The position numbers were made by a program, and so were the translations under genes. The notes below the pieces were generated by a model that was not told where the DNA came from, ran no database searches, and saw nothing but the letters and a program-made list of their open reading frames with translations. A stretch of 64,000 nt of DNA from Pseudomonas vancouverensis (lineage in GTDB: Bacteria > Pseudomonadota > Gammaproteobacteria > Pseudomonadales > Pseudomonadaceae): assembly GCF_004348895.1 (NCBI RefSeq), contig NZ_RRZK01000029.1:124001-188000 (forward strand), written 5' to 3'. Positions 1 to 6,857 of this stretch are shown one piece after another; the stretch's first letter is position 1, and every line of letters begins with the position of its first letter.

Positions 1-1615
1 GCACCCGGAAAAACAGCTTTCTGCCGCCACCCTCGAAGCGGCAGAGTGGGTATTGCTGGTCACCAGCGCTCCGGTGGATATGTCCCGGTTTGTCGGCAAG
101 CGAGTGTTCCGCAGCACGCCGGCCCAGGCCCTGCAAGACGTTGAAGCGGTGTTGCGGCGTGGGGCGCAAGAGGCGCAGGTGCATGTCGCCCAGGAAGCCG
201 TTACCGAGCCCGCTGCGGATGTACAAAACGCTCCGCGACTGGTCGCCGTTACCGCTTGCCCGACCGGTGTAGCGCACACCTTCATGGCCGCCGAAGCCTT
301 GCAGCAGGCAGCCACGCGGCTGGGCTACGATCTGCAAGTGGAAACCCAGGGCTCGGTCGGCGCTCGCAATCCATTAAATGCCCAAGCGATTGCCGACGCC
401 GATGTAGTGCTGCTCGCGGCCGATATCGAAGTCGCCACCGAGCGTTTTGCCGGCAAGAAGATTTATCGCTGCGGCACCGGCATCGCCCTCAAGCAAGCCG
501 AAGCCACGCTGAAAAAAGCCCTGGCCGAAGGCCAACTGGAAAACGCTGCAACCGGCGCCATTACGCCGGCCCGACAGGAAAAGACCGGCGTCTACAAACA
601 CCTGCTGACCGGCGTGTCGTTCATGCTGCCGATGGTGGTGGCGGGCGGTCTGATGATTGCCCTGTCCTTTGTGTTCGGCATCACCGCGTTCAAGGAAGAG
701 GGCACGCTGGCGGCCGCGCTGATGCAGATCGGCGGCGATACCGCGTTCAAGCTGATGGTGCCCTTGCTGGCCGGCTACATTGCGTATTCGATTGCCGACC
801 GTCCGGGCCTTGCGCCGGGCATGATCGGCGGCTTGCTGGCCAGTACCCTGGGCGCCGGATTCATCGGCGGGATCATCGCCGGTTTTCTCGCCGGTTATGC
901 GGCCAAGGCGATCAACCGTTATGCGCGATTGCCGCAAAGCCTGGAAGCGCTGAAACCGATCCTGATCATCCCGCTGCTGGCGAGTCTGTTCACCGGGTTG
1001 GTGATGATCTACGTGGTCGGTAAACCGGTGGCGGGGATGCTTGCCGGGCTGACGCATTTCCTCGACAGCATGGGCACCACCAACGCGATCCTGCTCGGCG
1101 TACTGCTGGGCGGCATGATGTGTGTCGACCTCGGCGGGCCGATCAACAAGGCCGCGTATGCCTTCTCGGTCGGGTTGCTGGCATCGCAGAGTTACGCACC
1201 GATGGCTGCGACCATGGCCGCTGGCATGGTGCCGCCGATTGGCCTGGGCATCGCCACCTTCATTGCCCGCCGCAAGTTCGCCCAGACCGAGCGGGAAGCG
1301 GGCAAGGCCGCGCTGGTGCTGGGCTTGTGCTTTATTTCTGAAGGGGCGATTCCCTTTGCGGCGAAAGACCCGTTGCGGGTGATCCCGGCGAGCATTGCCG
1401 GCGGTGCGCTGACCGGTGCCTTGTCGATGTATTTCGGTTGCAAGTTGATGGCGCCGCACGGTGGCTTGTTTGTGCTGGCGATTCCGAATGCGATCAACCA
1501 TGCGTTGTTGTATCTGCTGGCGATTGTCGCGGGGAGTCTGCTGACCGCGGTGGCTTATGCGCTGGTCAAGCGGCCGGAAGCGGTGGAGCTGACCATCGCG
1601 CCCGCCAGCGCCTGA
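1..1615 (+). CDS. fruA: PTS fructose transporter subunit EIIBC, 5' end missing
   Basis: Fructose-specific phosphotransferase permease, which takes up fructose and phosphorylates it to fructose 1-phosphate. The frame is already open at base 2, so the true start lies left of the window; the TTG at 53 is internal. The visible order is the end of a degenerate EIIB-like domain, a linker, a full EIIB domain with the phosphorylated cysteine in TACPTGVAHTF (codon 257-259), then a membrane EIIC domain from about base 600 with many hydrophobic helices and the motifs GGPINKAAYAF and IPNAINHALLYL. In Pseudomonas this gene normally closes a fruBKA operon; the upstream genes are outside the window. It is followed by a REP element and no clear terminator. 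Confidence 0.95.
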   Translation, partial: HPEKQLSAATLEAAEWVLLVTSAPVDMSRFVGKRVFRSTPAQALQDVEAVLRRGAQEAQVHVAQEAVTEPAADVQNAPRLVAVTACPTGVAHTFMAAEALQQAATRLGYDLQVETQGSVGARNPLNAQAIADADVVLLAADIEVATERFAGKKIYRCGTGIALKQAEATLKKALAEGQLENAATGAITPARQEKTGVYKHLLTGVSFMLPMVVAGGLMIALSFVFGITAFKEEGTLAAALMQIGGDTAFKLMVPLLAGYIAYSIADRPGLAPGMIGGLLASTLGAGFIGGIIAGFLAGYAAKAINRYARLPQSLEALKPILIIPLLASLFTGLVMIYVVGKPVAGMLAGLTHFLDSMGTTNAILLGVLLGGMMCVDLGGPINKAAYAFSVGLLASQSYAPMAATMAAGMVPPIGLGIATFIARRKFAQTEREAGKAALVLGLCFISEGAIPFAAKDPLRVIPASIAGGALTGALSMYFGCKLMAPHGGLFVLAIPNAINHALLYLLAIVAGSLLTAVAYALVKRPEAVELTIAPASA

Positions 1616-1626
1616 CACCCGACCTT

Positions 1627-1702
1627 GTGGGAGCGAGCTTGCTCGCGATGGCGGCGCATCTGTCGACGTAAATGTTGAATTGAGTGCCATTATCGCGAGC
1701 AG
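1627..1702. repeat. REP element with decayed partner
   Basis: A GTGGGAGCGAGCTTGCTCGC palindrome lies at 1627-1650. About 40 bases on, TATCGCGAGCAGA (1691-1702) looks like the truncated second arm of a paired element. It sits between fruA and the phosphatase gene. Confidence 0.8.
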
Positions 1703-1765
1703 AGGGTCGGTGTCATCCCCGGGTCACAGGGTCATGTTTTAGTTTTCCATTTCAGGGAGAACACC

Positions 1766-3307
1766 ATGAGCGAATTCGACCTCGGTCGCCGTCGTGTCAT
1801 CCAGGCAGTAGGCGCCGGATTGCTGCTGCCGGGCCTGGCGCCAGCGGTCATCGCCTCAGTCAAGGATCGTCCACAACTCACCGACGGTGTGCAGTCCGGC
1901 GATCTGCTGGGTGACCGCGCGATCATCTGGAGCCGTTGTGACCGCCCCGCGCGCATGGTGGTTGAATGGGATACCCGCAGTCTGTTCACCCAGCCCCGGC
2001 GATTTGTCTCGCCACTGGCCGACGCCCGCACTGATTTTACCGCCCGGGTCGAACTCAGCGGGCTGCCCGCCGACCAGGCGATTTTCTACCGTGTGCAATT
2101 CGAAGATGCTCAAAGTGGCGTTGCCAGCGAGCCCTGGTTCGGTCACTTGCGCAGCGTGCCGCAGGCGCGTCGCGACATTCGCTTTGTCTGGAGCGGTGAC
2201 ACGGTCGGCCAGGGTTTCGGCATCAACCCGGACATCGGCGGCATGCGCATCTACGAAGCCATGCGTCGGCGTTTGCCAGACTTTTTTATCCACAGTGGCG
2301 ACACCATTTATGCCGACAACCCGGTGCCGCCACAACTGATCACCGAGGGTGGCCGGGTGTGGCGCAACGTCACCACCGAGGCCAAGAGCAAAGTCGCGCA
2401 GACCCTCGATGAGTATCGCGGTAATTACCGTTACAACCTGATGGACGAAAACATTCGCCGCTTCAATGCCGAGGTCCCGCAGATATGGCAGTGGGACGAT
2501 CACGAGGTGGTGAACAACTGGTCGCCCGGCAAGCAACTGGATGGGCGTTATCAGGACAAGGATATCCACAGCCTGGTGGACCGTGCGCGTCAGGCCTGGC
2601 TGGAGAATGCGCCGATGCGACTGCAGAGTGCCGAGGAGGGCAGGCGCATCTATCGCAAGCTCGCCTACGGGCCAATGCTGGATGTGTTTGTGCTCGACAT
2701 GCGCAGTTATCGTGGGGCCAACGATGACAACCTGGGTGAGATGAAGCCCTTTCTCGGGCGCGAACAACTGGATTGGCTCAAGCGTGAAATGCAGGCGTCG
2801 ACGGCGCAATGGAAAGTGATCGCCGCCGACATGCCCATCGGCCTCGGCGTCCCTGACGGAGAAGTCAGCCCCGGCGTTGCGCGCTGGGAGGCGGTTGCCA
2901 ACGGTGATCCCGGTCCGGCGCAGGGGCGCGAGCTGGAGATTGCTGAGTTGCTGGGTTTTCTGCGCGCGCAGCAGGTGCGCAACTTCCTGTTCCTCACCGC
3001 GGATGTGCACTACTGTGCCGCCCATCACTACCATCCCGATCGTGCGGCGTTTCAGGAATTCGAGCCATTCTGGGAGTTTGTTGCCGGGCCGCTGAATGCT
3101 GGCAGTTTCGGACCGAACCCACTGGACAAGACTTTTGGTCCGCAGGTGATTTTCGAAAAGGCGCCAGCGGTACAGAACACGTCGCCCTTTGCCGGGTTTC
3201 AGTTTTTTGGCGAAGTAAATATCGATGGGCAAAGCGGGGCGTTGAGCGTGGTGTTGCGCGATCTGGATGGGGTGAGTGTGTTTGAGCAGCGGTTGGAGCC
3301 GGTTTAG
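1766..3307 (+). CDS. phoD: PhoD-family alkaline phosphatase/phosphodiesterase
   Basis: Secreted phosphatase of the PhoD family, expected to release phosphate from organic phosphoesters in the periplasm or outside the cell. The 513-residue product begins with a Tat-type signal: GRRRVIQ followed by a hydrophobic run ending near APAVIAS. A fibronectin-like PhoD N-terminal domain follows (about 35-135), then the catalytic domain. Candidate metal ligands are in WSGDT (~144), HSGDTIYADN (~175-184), WDDHEVVNNW (~241-250) and TADVHYCAAH (~411-420). The family uses Ca/Fe centres. The ATG at 1766 has AGGGAGAACACC in front of it. The gene stands alone; no Pho box was identified. The family is clear but the exact substrate is unknown. 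Confidence 0.88.
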   Translation: MSEFDLGRRRVIQAVGAGLLLPGLAPAVIASVKDRPQLTDGVQSGDLLGDRAIIWSRCDRPARMVVEWDTRSLFTQPRRFVSPLADARTDFTARVELSGLPADQAIFYRVQFEDAQSGVASEPWFGHLRSVPQARRDIRFVWSGDTVGQGFGINPDIGGMRIYEAMRRRLPDFFIHSGDTIYADNPVPPQLITEGGRVWRNVTTEAKSKVAQTLDEYRGNYRYNLMDENIRRFNAEVPQIWQWDDHEVVNNWSPGKQLDGRYQDKDIHSLVDRARQAWLENAPMRLQSAEEGRRIYRKLAYGPMLDVFVLDMRSYRGANDDNLGEMKPFLGREQLDWLKREMQASTAQWKVIAADMPIGLGVPDGEVSPGVARWEAVANGDPGPAQGRELEIAELLGFLRAQQVRNFLFLTADVHYCAAHHYHPDRAAFQEFEPFWEFVAGPLNAGSFGPNPLDKTFGPQVIFEKAPAVQNTSPFAGFQFFGEVNIDGQSGALSVVLRDLDGVSVFEQRLEPV

Positions 3308-3326
3308 GTTTTTGCTTCAAAGATTA

Positions 3327-3364
3327 CCCCTCACCCCAGCCCTCTCCCCAGAGGGGAGAGGGGG
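3327..3364 (+). repeat. CCCTCACCCC-type palindromic repeat, copy A
   Basis: CCCCTCACCCCAG leads into a perfect 10-bp stem, CCCTCTCCCC / GGGGAGAGGG, with an AGA loop (3340-3362). It lies just after the phosphatase gene. It belongs to the same family as copies B, C and D and is distinct from the REP elements elsewhere in the window. Confidence 0.85.
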
Positions 3365-3452
3365 AAAGGGAGCCGATTTTCGTGCTGTTCAAGTCCCCGG
3401 TTCGGCTCGATGTCTCAGTCCAATACCTCTCAGATCGGCTACGCGATCAGTT

Positions 3453-3543
3453 CCCTCTCCCTTTGGGAGAGGGTGAGGGGAGCGGTTTCGGATTAGTTAC
3501 ACGATCAGTTCCCTCTCCCTTTGGGAGAGGGCTAGGGTGAGGG
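3453..3543 (-). repeat. CCCTCACCCC-type repeats, copies B and C in semi-tandem
   Basis: Two copies lie in the opposite orientation to copy A: B at 3453-3480 and C at 3511-3543. Each has CCCTCTCCC-TTT-GGGAGAGGG followed by a TGAGGG tail. Their starts are 58 bp apart, and the flanks (GATCAGTT before, TTTCGGAT after) are also repeated, so a 58-bp segment appears to have duplicated. Copy C ends 13 nt from the stop of the DUF559 gene. Confidence 0.85.
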
Positions 3544-4032
3544 TGGCGATTTCGGATCAGCTTCGCAATCTCAGTGCCTTGGCAACTCTGATAATCTGCT
3601 CCAACACGTCTTCCATTTGCTCAATCACCTCAAGATTGCTAAACCGCAGCACCTCTATTCCTTTCTCCCGCAAGAAATTTGTCCTGCGTCGATCATGAAT
3701 TTGCCCCGCGATTTCATAGTGCTGTCCCCCATCCAGCTCAATCGCCAGTTGCAGCTCCACGCAGTAAAAATCCAGCACATAAGGCGGGCAGGGAAACTGT
3801 CGACGGAATTTCAGCTCGGCGATTTGCCGGGCACGCAAGCGTTGCCAGAGCAGGTGCTCGCAGTCGGTCTGGTGGGTGCGCAGATGACGGGCGAAATCGC
3901 GTAGTTGGAGAGAGGGGCGGTCGGGCATGCTTCACGTCCGTGTGAAGGGGATGAATGATCAAGGTTAGTTGAGGATTCGGGGCTGGTTTGAAATTGATGC
4001 CCTCACCCCAGCCCTCTCCCAAAGGGAGAGGG
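3511..4032 (-). mobile_element. Candidate repeat-framed element: DUF559 gene between inverted palindromes
   Basis: Copies C (3511-3543) and D (4000-4032) are inverted relative to each other and match at 32 of 33 positions. Their CCCTCACCC tails point inward toward a single nuclease gene. The layout resembles RAYT-type elements, in which a nuclease gene is bracketed by inverted REP palindromes. No target-site duplication was recognised. Mobility is an inference from the layout, not something seen directly. Confidence 0.4.
3557..3928 (-). CDS. DUF559 domain protein (Vsr-like/PD-(D/E)XK nuclease fold)
   Basis: A 123-residue protein of the DUF559 family, related in fold to very-short-patch-repair endonucleases. 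Visible family features are the N-terminal LLWQRLRAR segment, the FRRQFPCPPYVLDFYC stretch, the core VELQLAIELDGGQH with the acidic residues expected of a PD-(D/E)XK active site, and the C-terminal GIEVLRFSN. It is full length for the family. No partner gene (methylase, helicase) is adjacent. Its only neighbours are CCCTCACCCC repeats on both sides: copy C 13 nt after the stop and copy D 71 nt before the start. Biological role is unknown; nuclease activity is inferred from the family. Confidence 0.8.
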   Translation of the reverse strand: MPDRPSLQLRDFARHLRTHQTDCEHLLWQRLRARQIAELKFRRQFPCPPYVLDFYCVELQLAIELDGGQHYEIAGQIHDRRRTNFLREKGIEVLRFSNLEVIEQMEDVLEQIIRVAKALRLRS

Positions 4033-4034
4033 GG
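4000..4034 (+). repeat. CCCTCACCCC-type palindromic repeat, copy D
   Basis: CCCTCACCCCAG followed by CCCTCTCCC-AAA-GGGAGAGGG. It is the inverted counterpart of copy C on the other side of the DUF559 gene. Confidence 0.85.
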
Positions 4035-4159
4035 CCGAGCGGGTTGTGCTGCGTCACACATCGACCTGAGAGATTGTGTCGACTATGGATTCGGAAAGCG
4101 CCTTCAGGCGTCCCTCGATTTGCGCCTTTCCTAGTGGGCTGCAGCGATCTCATGCCTTA

Positions 4160-6688
4160 TCAATAAACATCCCGACGATAACGTCCCGACTCAATCAGGC
4201 GCTCCACTTCGTCCACACCCAGCACCTCATTCAGCACCTGGTCCACACCCGAGGCCATACCCTGCAGGCTGCCGCAGATGTAGATCACCGCACCGTCCGC
4301 GAGCCACTTTTTCAGCTCGGCTGCCGACTCGCGCAGGCGATCCTGAACGTAGATCTTCTGTGCCTGATCCCGCGAGAACGCCAGGTCCAGTCGTGCCAGA
4401 TCGCCGTTGATCAACCACTCTTCCAGTTCCGTCCGGCAGAGGAAATCGTGTTCACGATTGCGCTCGCCAAACAGCAGCCAGTGCCGTTGCTGGTTATCGG
4501 CAATCCGCGCCTTGAGCAGACTGCGCAGCCCGGCCAATCCCGTACCGTTACCCAGCAAAATCATCGGCACCGGTTCTGCCGGCAGATGGAAACCGCTGTT
4601 ACGGCGCACCCGCAGGCTGATCGCGCCGCCCACCGCTACGTGTTCGGTCAACCAGCCGGAGCCGACGCCGAGGTTGCCATCGGCATGCACTTCCTGACGC
4701 ACGATCAGTTCCAGTACGCCATCGGCCGGAATCGAGGCGATGGAGTACTCGCGCATGGCCAGCGGCACCAGGGCATCGACCAGCGCTTGCGCATGCAGGC
4801 CGACCAGATGGGTACGGTTTTCCGGCAACTGACGGGTGGCCAGGGCCTGCTCAAGGGTTTCTTCGATACCGTTGAGCTGCACTTTGGTTTCGCCGTGAAT
4901 GCCCAGGCCGTCAAGGAAATGCTCGATGGCCCACGGGCAATTGCGTGGCAGCACTTCCACCAGGTCGCCCGCCAGCCAGCTGCGTGCGGACGGTGGCTTG
5001 AGGCCCAGCAAATACACGGGCGAACCGCTGCTGTCGGGGTTGAGCAATTCACGACTCTGCAAGGTCCAGTTTTCGTAGCTCGGCGCCTGCCAGGTGTCCA
5101 CCGGTGCCTGCCCGGTCAGCAGGCCCAATTGCTGTTGCCAGTGGCGCAGGGCGTAAGGATCGCCGCTGTCGACTTCCACCGGCGCAAACAGGGTCTTGCC
5201 GCCATGCTCACCCAACCAGCTGTGCAGGCGCTTGGCGAAGCCGCAGAAGTGCTGGTACTGACGGTCGCCGAGGCCAAGGATGGCGTAATTCAGGCTTTCC
5301 AGGCTCGCTGCGCGGCCGAGGATCTTGCGTTCGAAGCCCCGGGCACTGTCCGGCGCTTCGCCGTCGCCGAAGGTGCTGACCACAAACAGCGCCTTGTTCG
5401 ATTGGCGCAAGTCCTGCTCACTGACATCCGCCAATGGCTGCACCTTCACCGGCAAACCGGCAGCCTGCAATTGACCGGCGGTCTGCCAGGCCAGTTGCTC
5501 GGCAAATCCACTCTGGCTGGCAAAACCGATCAGCCACGCCGGCGCATCGCTGCCCGGTTGCTCAAGGCCTTTGCGGGCATCCTTGATCTGACGTTTCTTG
5601 CGGCGCCGGTCCAGGTACAGCAACCAGCCGGTGACGAAGAACAACGGCATGGTCAATGCGCTGAGGGTCAGGATGATGCGCCCGACGATGCCGAAGTAAC
5701 TGCCGACGTGCAGGGCATAGATGCTGGTCAGTAATTGCGCCTTGAAGCTCTTGTCACTGTAGCGGTCCACCCGTTTGACCACGCCGGTGGCCGGGTCGAG
5801 GGTGATCTGGTTCAGTGCGCGCTCGTGGGGCGAGTTTTTCAGCAGGTAATAGACGGTCGCCGGCTGCCCGGCCACGGGCGGCATGCGGATGTTGTAGGAA
5901 CTGAGCAGTGGGCCGGCAGCGCTGTAGATGCTGCTCCACATCGCCGCGTAATCGGCCGTCGGTGCCGGGCCTTCTGGCGCGGGGCCGCGTCCGTTGCGCA
6001 CACGCTCGTTCTGCGGGGCGTCGGAGAGCAAGCGGGTCAGGCCCTTGTTGTACCACTCGTAGGACCAGGACAGGCCGGTCAGCGCCGCCAAGAGGTAGAA
6101 CACCAGGCACCAGGTACCGGCCACCGAGTGCAGGTCCCAGTTGAAGCTGCGGCCTTTCTTTTTCCAGTCCAGGGTCAGCCAGGCGCGCCAGCTTTTCCAC
6201 TGGCGTGGCCAGCGCAGATAGAGGCCGGAGAGGCAGAAGAACACCAGGATCAGTGTGCACGCGCCAGTGATCTGCCGGCCGCTGTCACCCATGGCGAGGA
6301 AGCGGTGCAGTTGCAGCATGAAGCCGAAAAAATCCTGCCCGGTGGCGTCGCCCAGGAACTCGGCGGTGTAAGGGTCGAAGTAACGCATCTCGCCGCGTCG
6401 TTCACCCGGCGGCGGGGTGAACCACACCTTGCCCGCGCTGCCGCTGTCGGTTTCCACGGTGAGCATCGAGACTTTCTTGCCCGACGCGCCTTCGAATTTT
6501 TCCACAAGCTCGGCAGGCGGCAACACCCCGGCCACCTGTTTTTCGACTTGCAGCACGGAAGGGTTGAGCGCACTCAGGATTTCATCCTGAAACGACACGG
6601 TCGCCCCGGTGATGCCCATCAGGGCCAGGATCAATCCTGCGCTGATGCCGAAAAACCAGTGCAACTGGAACAGGGTTTTCTTCAACAC
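4160..6688 (-). CDS. piuB: PepSY transmembrane domain fused to flavodoxin/FAD/NADPH reductase (PiuB-like)
   Basis: Inner-membrane flavoprotein reductase of 842 residues, probably reducing ferric siderophore or a related iron substrate. The N-terminal third is a PepSY-associated membrane domain (helix from LFQLHWFFGISAG, further helices near 160, 210 and 340). A flavodoxin-like domain follows (from about 385, STFGDGEAPDSARG), then a ferredoxin-reductase-like FAD/NADP part with LLGNGTGLAGLRSLL and VIYICGSLQGM. The frame is open further upstream, but GTG at 6688 (VLKKTLFQLHW) is chosen because the protein homology begins there and AAGGCGAG precedes it. It lies downstream of piuA on the same strand, as PA4513 follows PA4514 in P. 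aeruginosa. Confidence 0.85.
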   Translation of the reverse strand: MLKKTLFQLHWFFGISAGLILALMGITGATVSFQDEILSALNPSVLQVEKQVAGVLPPAELVEKFEGASGKKVSMLTVETDSGSAGKVWFTPPPGERRGEMRYFDPYTAEFLGDATGQDFFGFMLQLHRFLAMGDSGRQITGACTLILVFFCLSGLYLRWPRQWKSWRAWLTLDWKKKGRSFNWDLHSVAGTWCLVFYLLAALTGLSWSYEWYNKGLTRLLSDAPQNERVRNGRGPAPEGPAPTADYAAMWSSIYSAAGPLLSSYNIRMPPVAGQPATVYYLLKNSPHERALNQITLDPATGVVKRVDRYSDKSFKAQLLTSIYALHVGSYFGIVGRIILTLSALTMPLFFVTGWLLYLDRRRKKRQIKDARKGLEQPGSDAPAWLIGFASQSGFAEQLAWQTAGQLQAAGLPVKVQPLADVSEQDLRQSNKALFVVSTFGDGEAPDSARGFERKILGRAASLESLNYAILGLGDRQYQHFCGFAKRLHSWLGEHGGKTLFAPVEVDSGDPYALRHWQQQLGLLTGQAPVDTWQAPSYENWTLQSRELLNPDSSGSPVYLLGLKPPSARSWLAGDLVEVLPRNCPWAIEHFLDGLGIHGETKVQLNGIEETLEQALATRQLPENRTHLVGLHAQALVDALVPLAMREYSIASIPADGVLELIVRQEVHADGNLGVGSGWLTEHVAVGGAISLRVRRNSGFHLPAEPVPMILLGNGTGLAGLRSLLKARIADNQQRHWLLFGERNREHDFLCRTELEEWLINGDLARLDLAFSRDQAQKIYVQDRLRESAAELKKWLADGAVIYICGSLQGMASGVDQVLNEVLGVDEVERLIESGRYRRDVY

Positions 6689-6776
6689 GTCGCTCGCCTT
6701 GTTCGTTCGAAATTGTTCATCACGGCGCGCATTATGCCGTGGCGTTGTCGAGAAGCATTCTTTTTTACATACAAAA

Positions 6777-6802
6777 GCCCCGTTCACCTGGATGAACGGG
6801 GC
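6777..6802 (-). terminator. Intrinsic terminator after piuA
   Basis: Read on the minus strand: stem GCCCCGTTCA / TGAACGGGGC, 6-nt loop, then TTTTG. It separates piuA from piuB. A second perfect 10-bp hairpin (6827-6850) sits directly after the piuA stop. Confidence 0.75.
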
Positions 6803-6857
6803 CTGGCTTGTGAGCCTTCACCTTCTCCTGCAGGCGTTGGCGCCTGCAGGTTTTCCA

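Noticed and set aside
374..1690. 438-residue minus-strand frame opposite fruA
   Set aside because: Shadow frame; no start context and no family pattern.
3453..3543. 58-bp spaced repeats as a CRISPR array
   Set aside because: Only two units, repeats are hairpins with diverged flanks and there are no cas genes.
4076..5734. 552-residue plus-strand open frame opposite piuB
   Set aside because: Antisense shadow of the flavoprotein gene; composition rich in Gln/Arg/His as expected from reversed codons.
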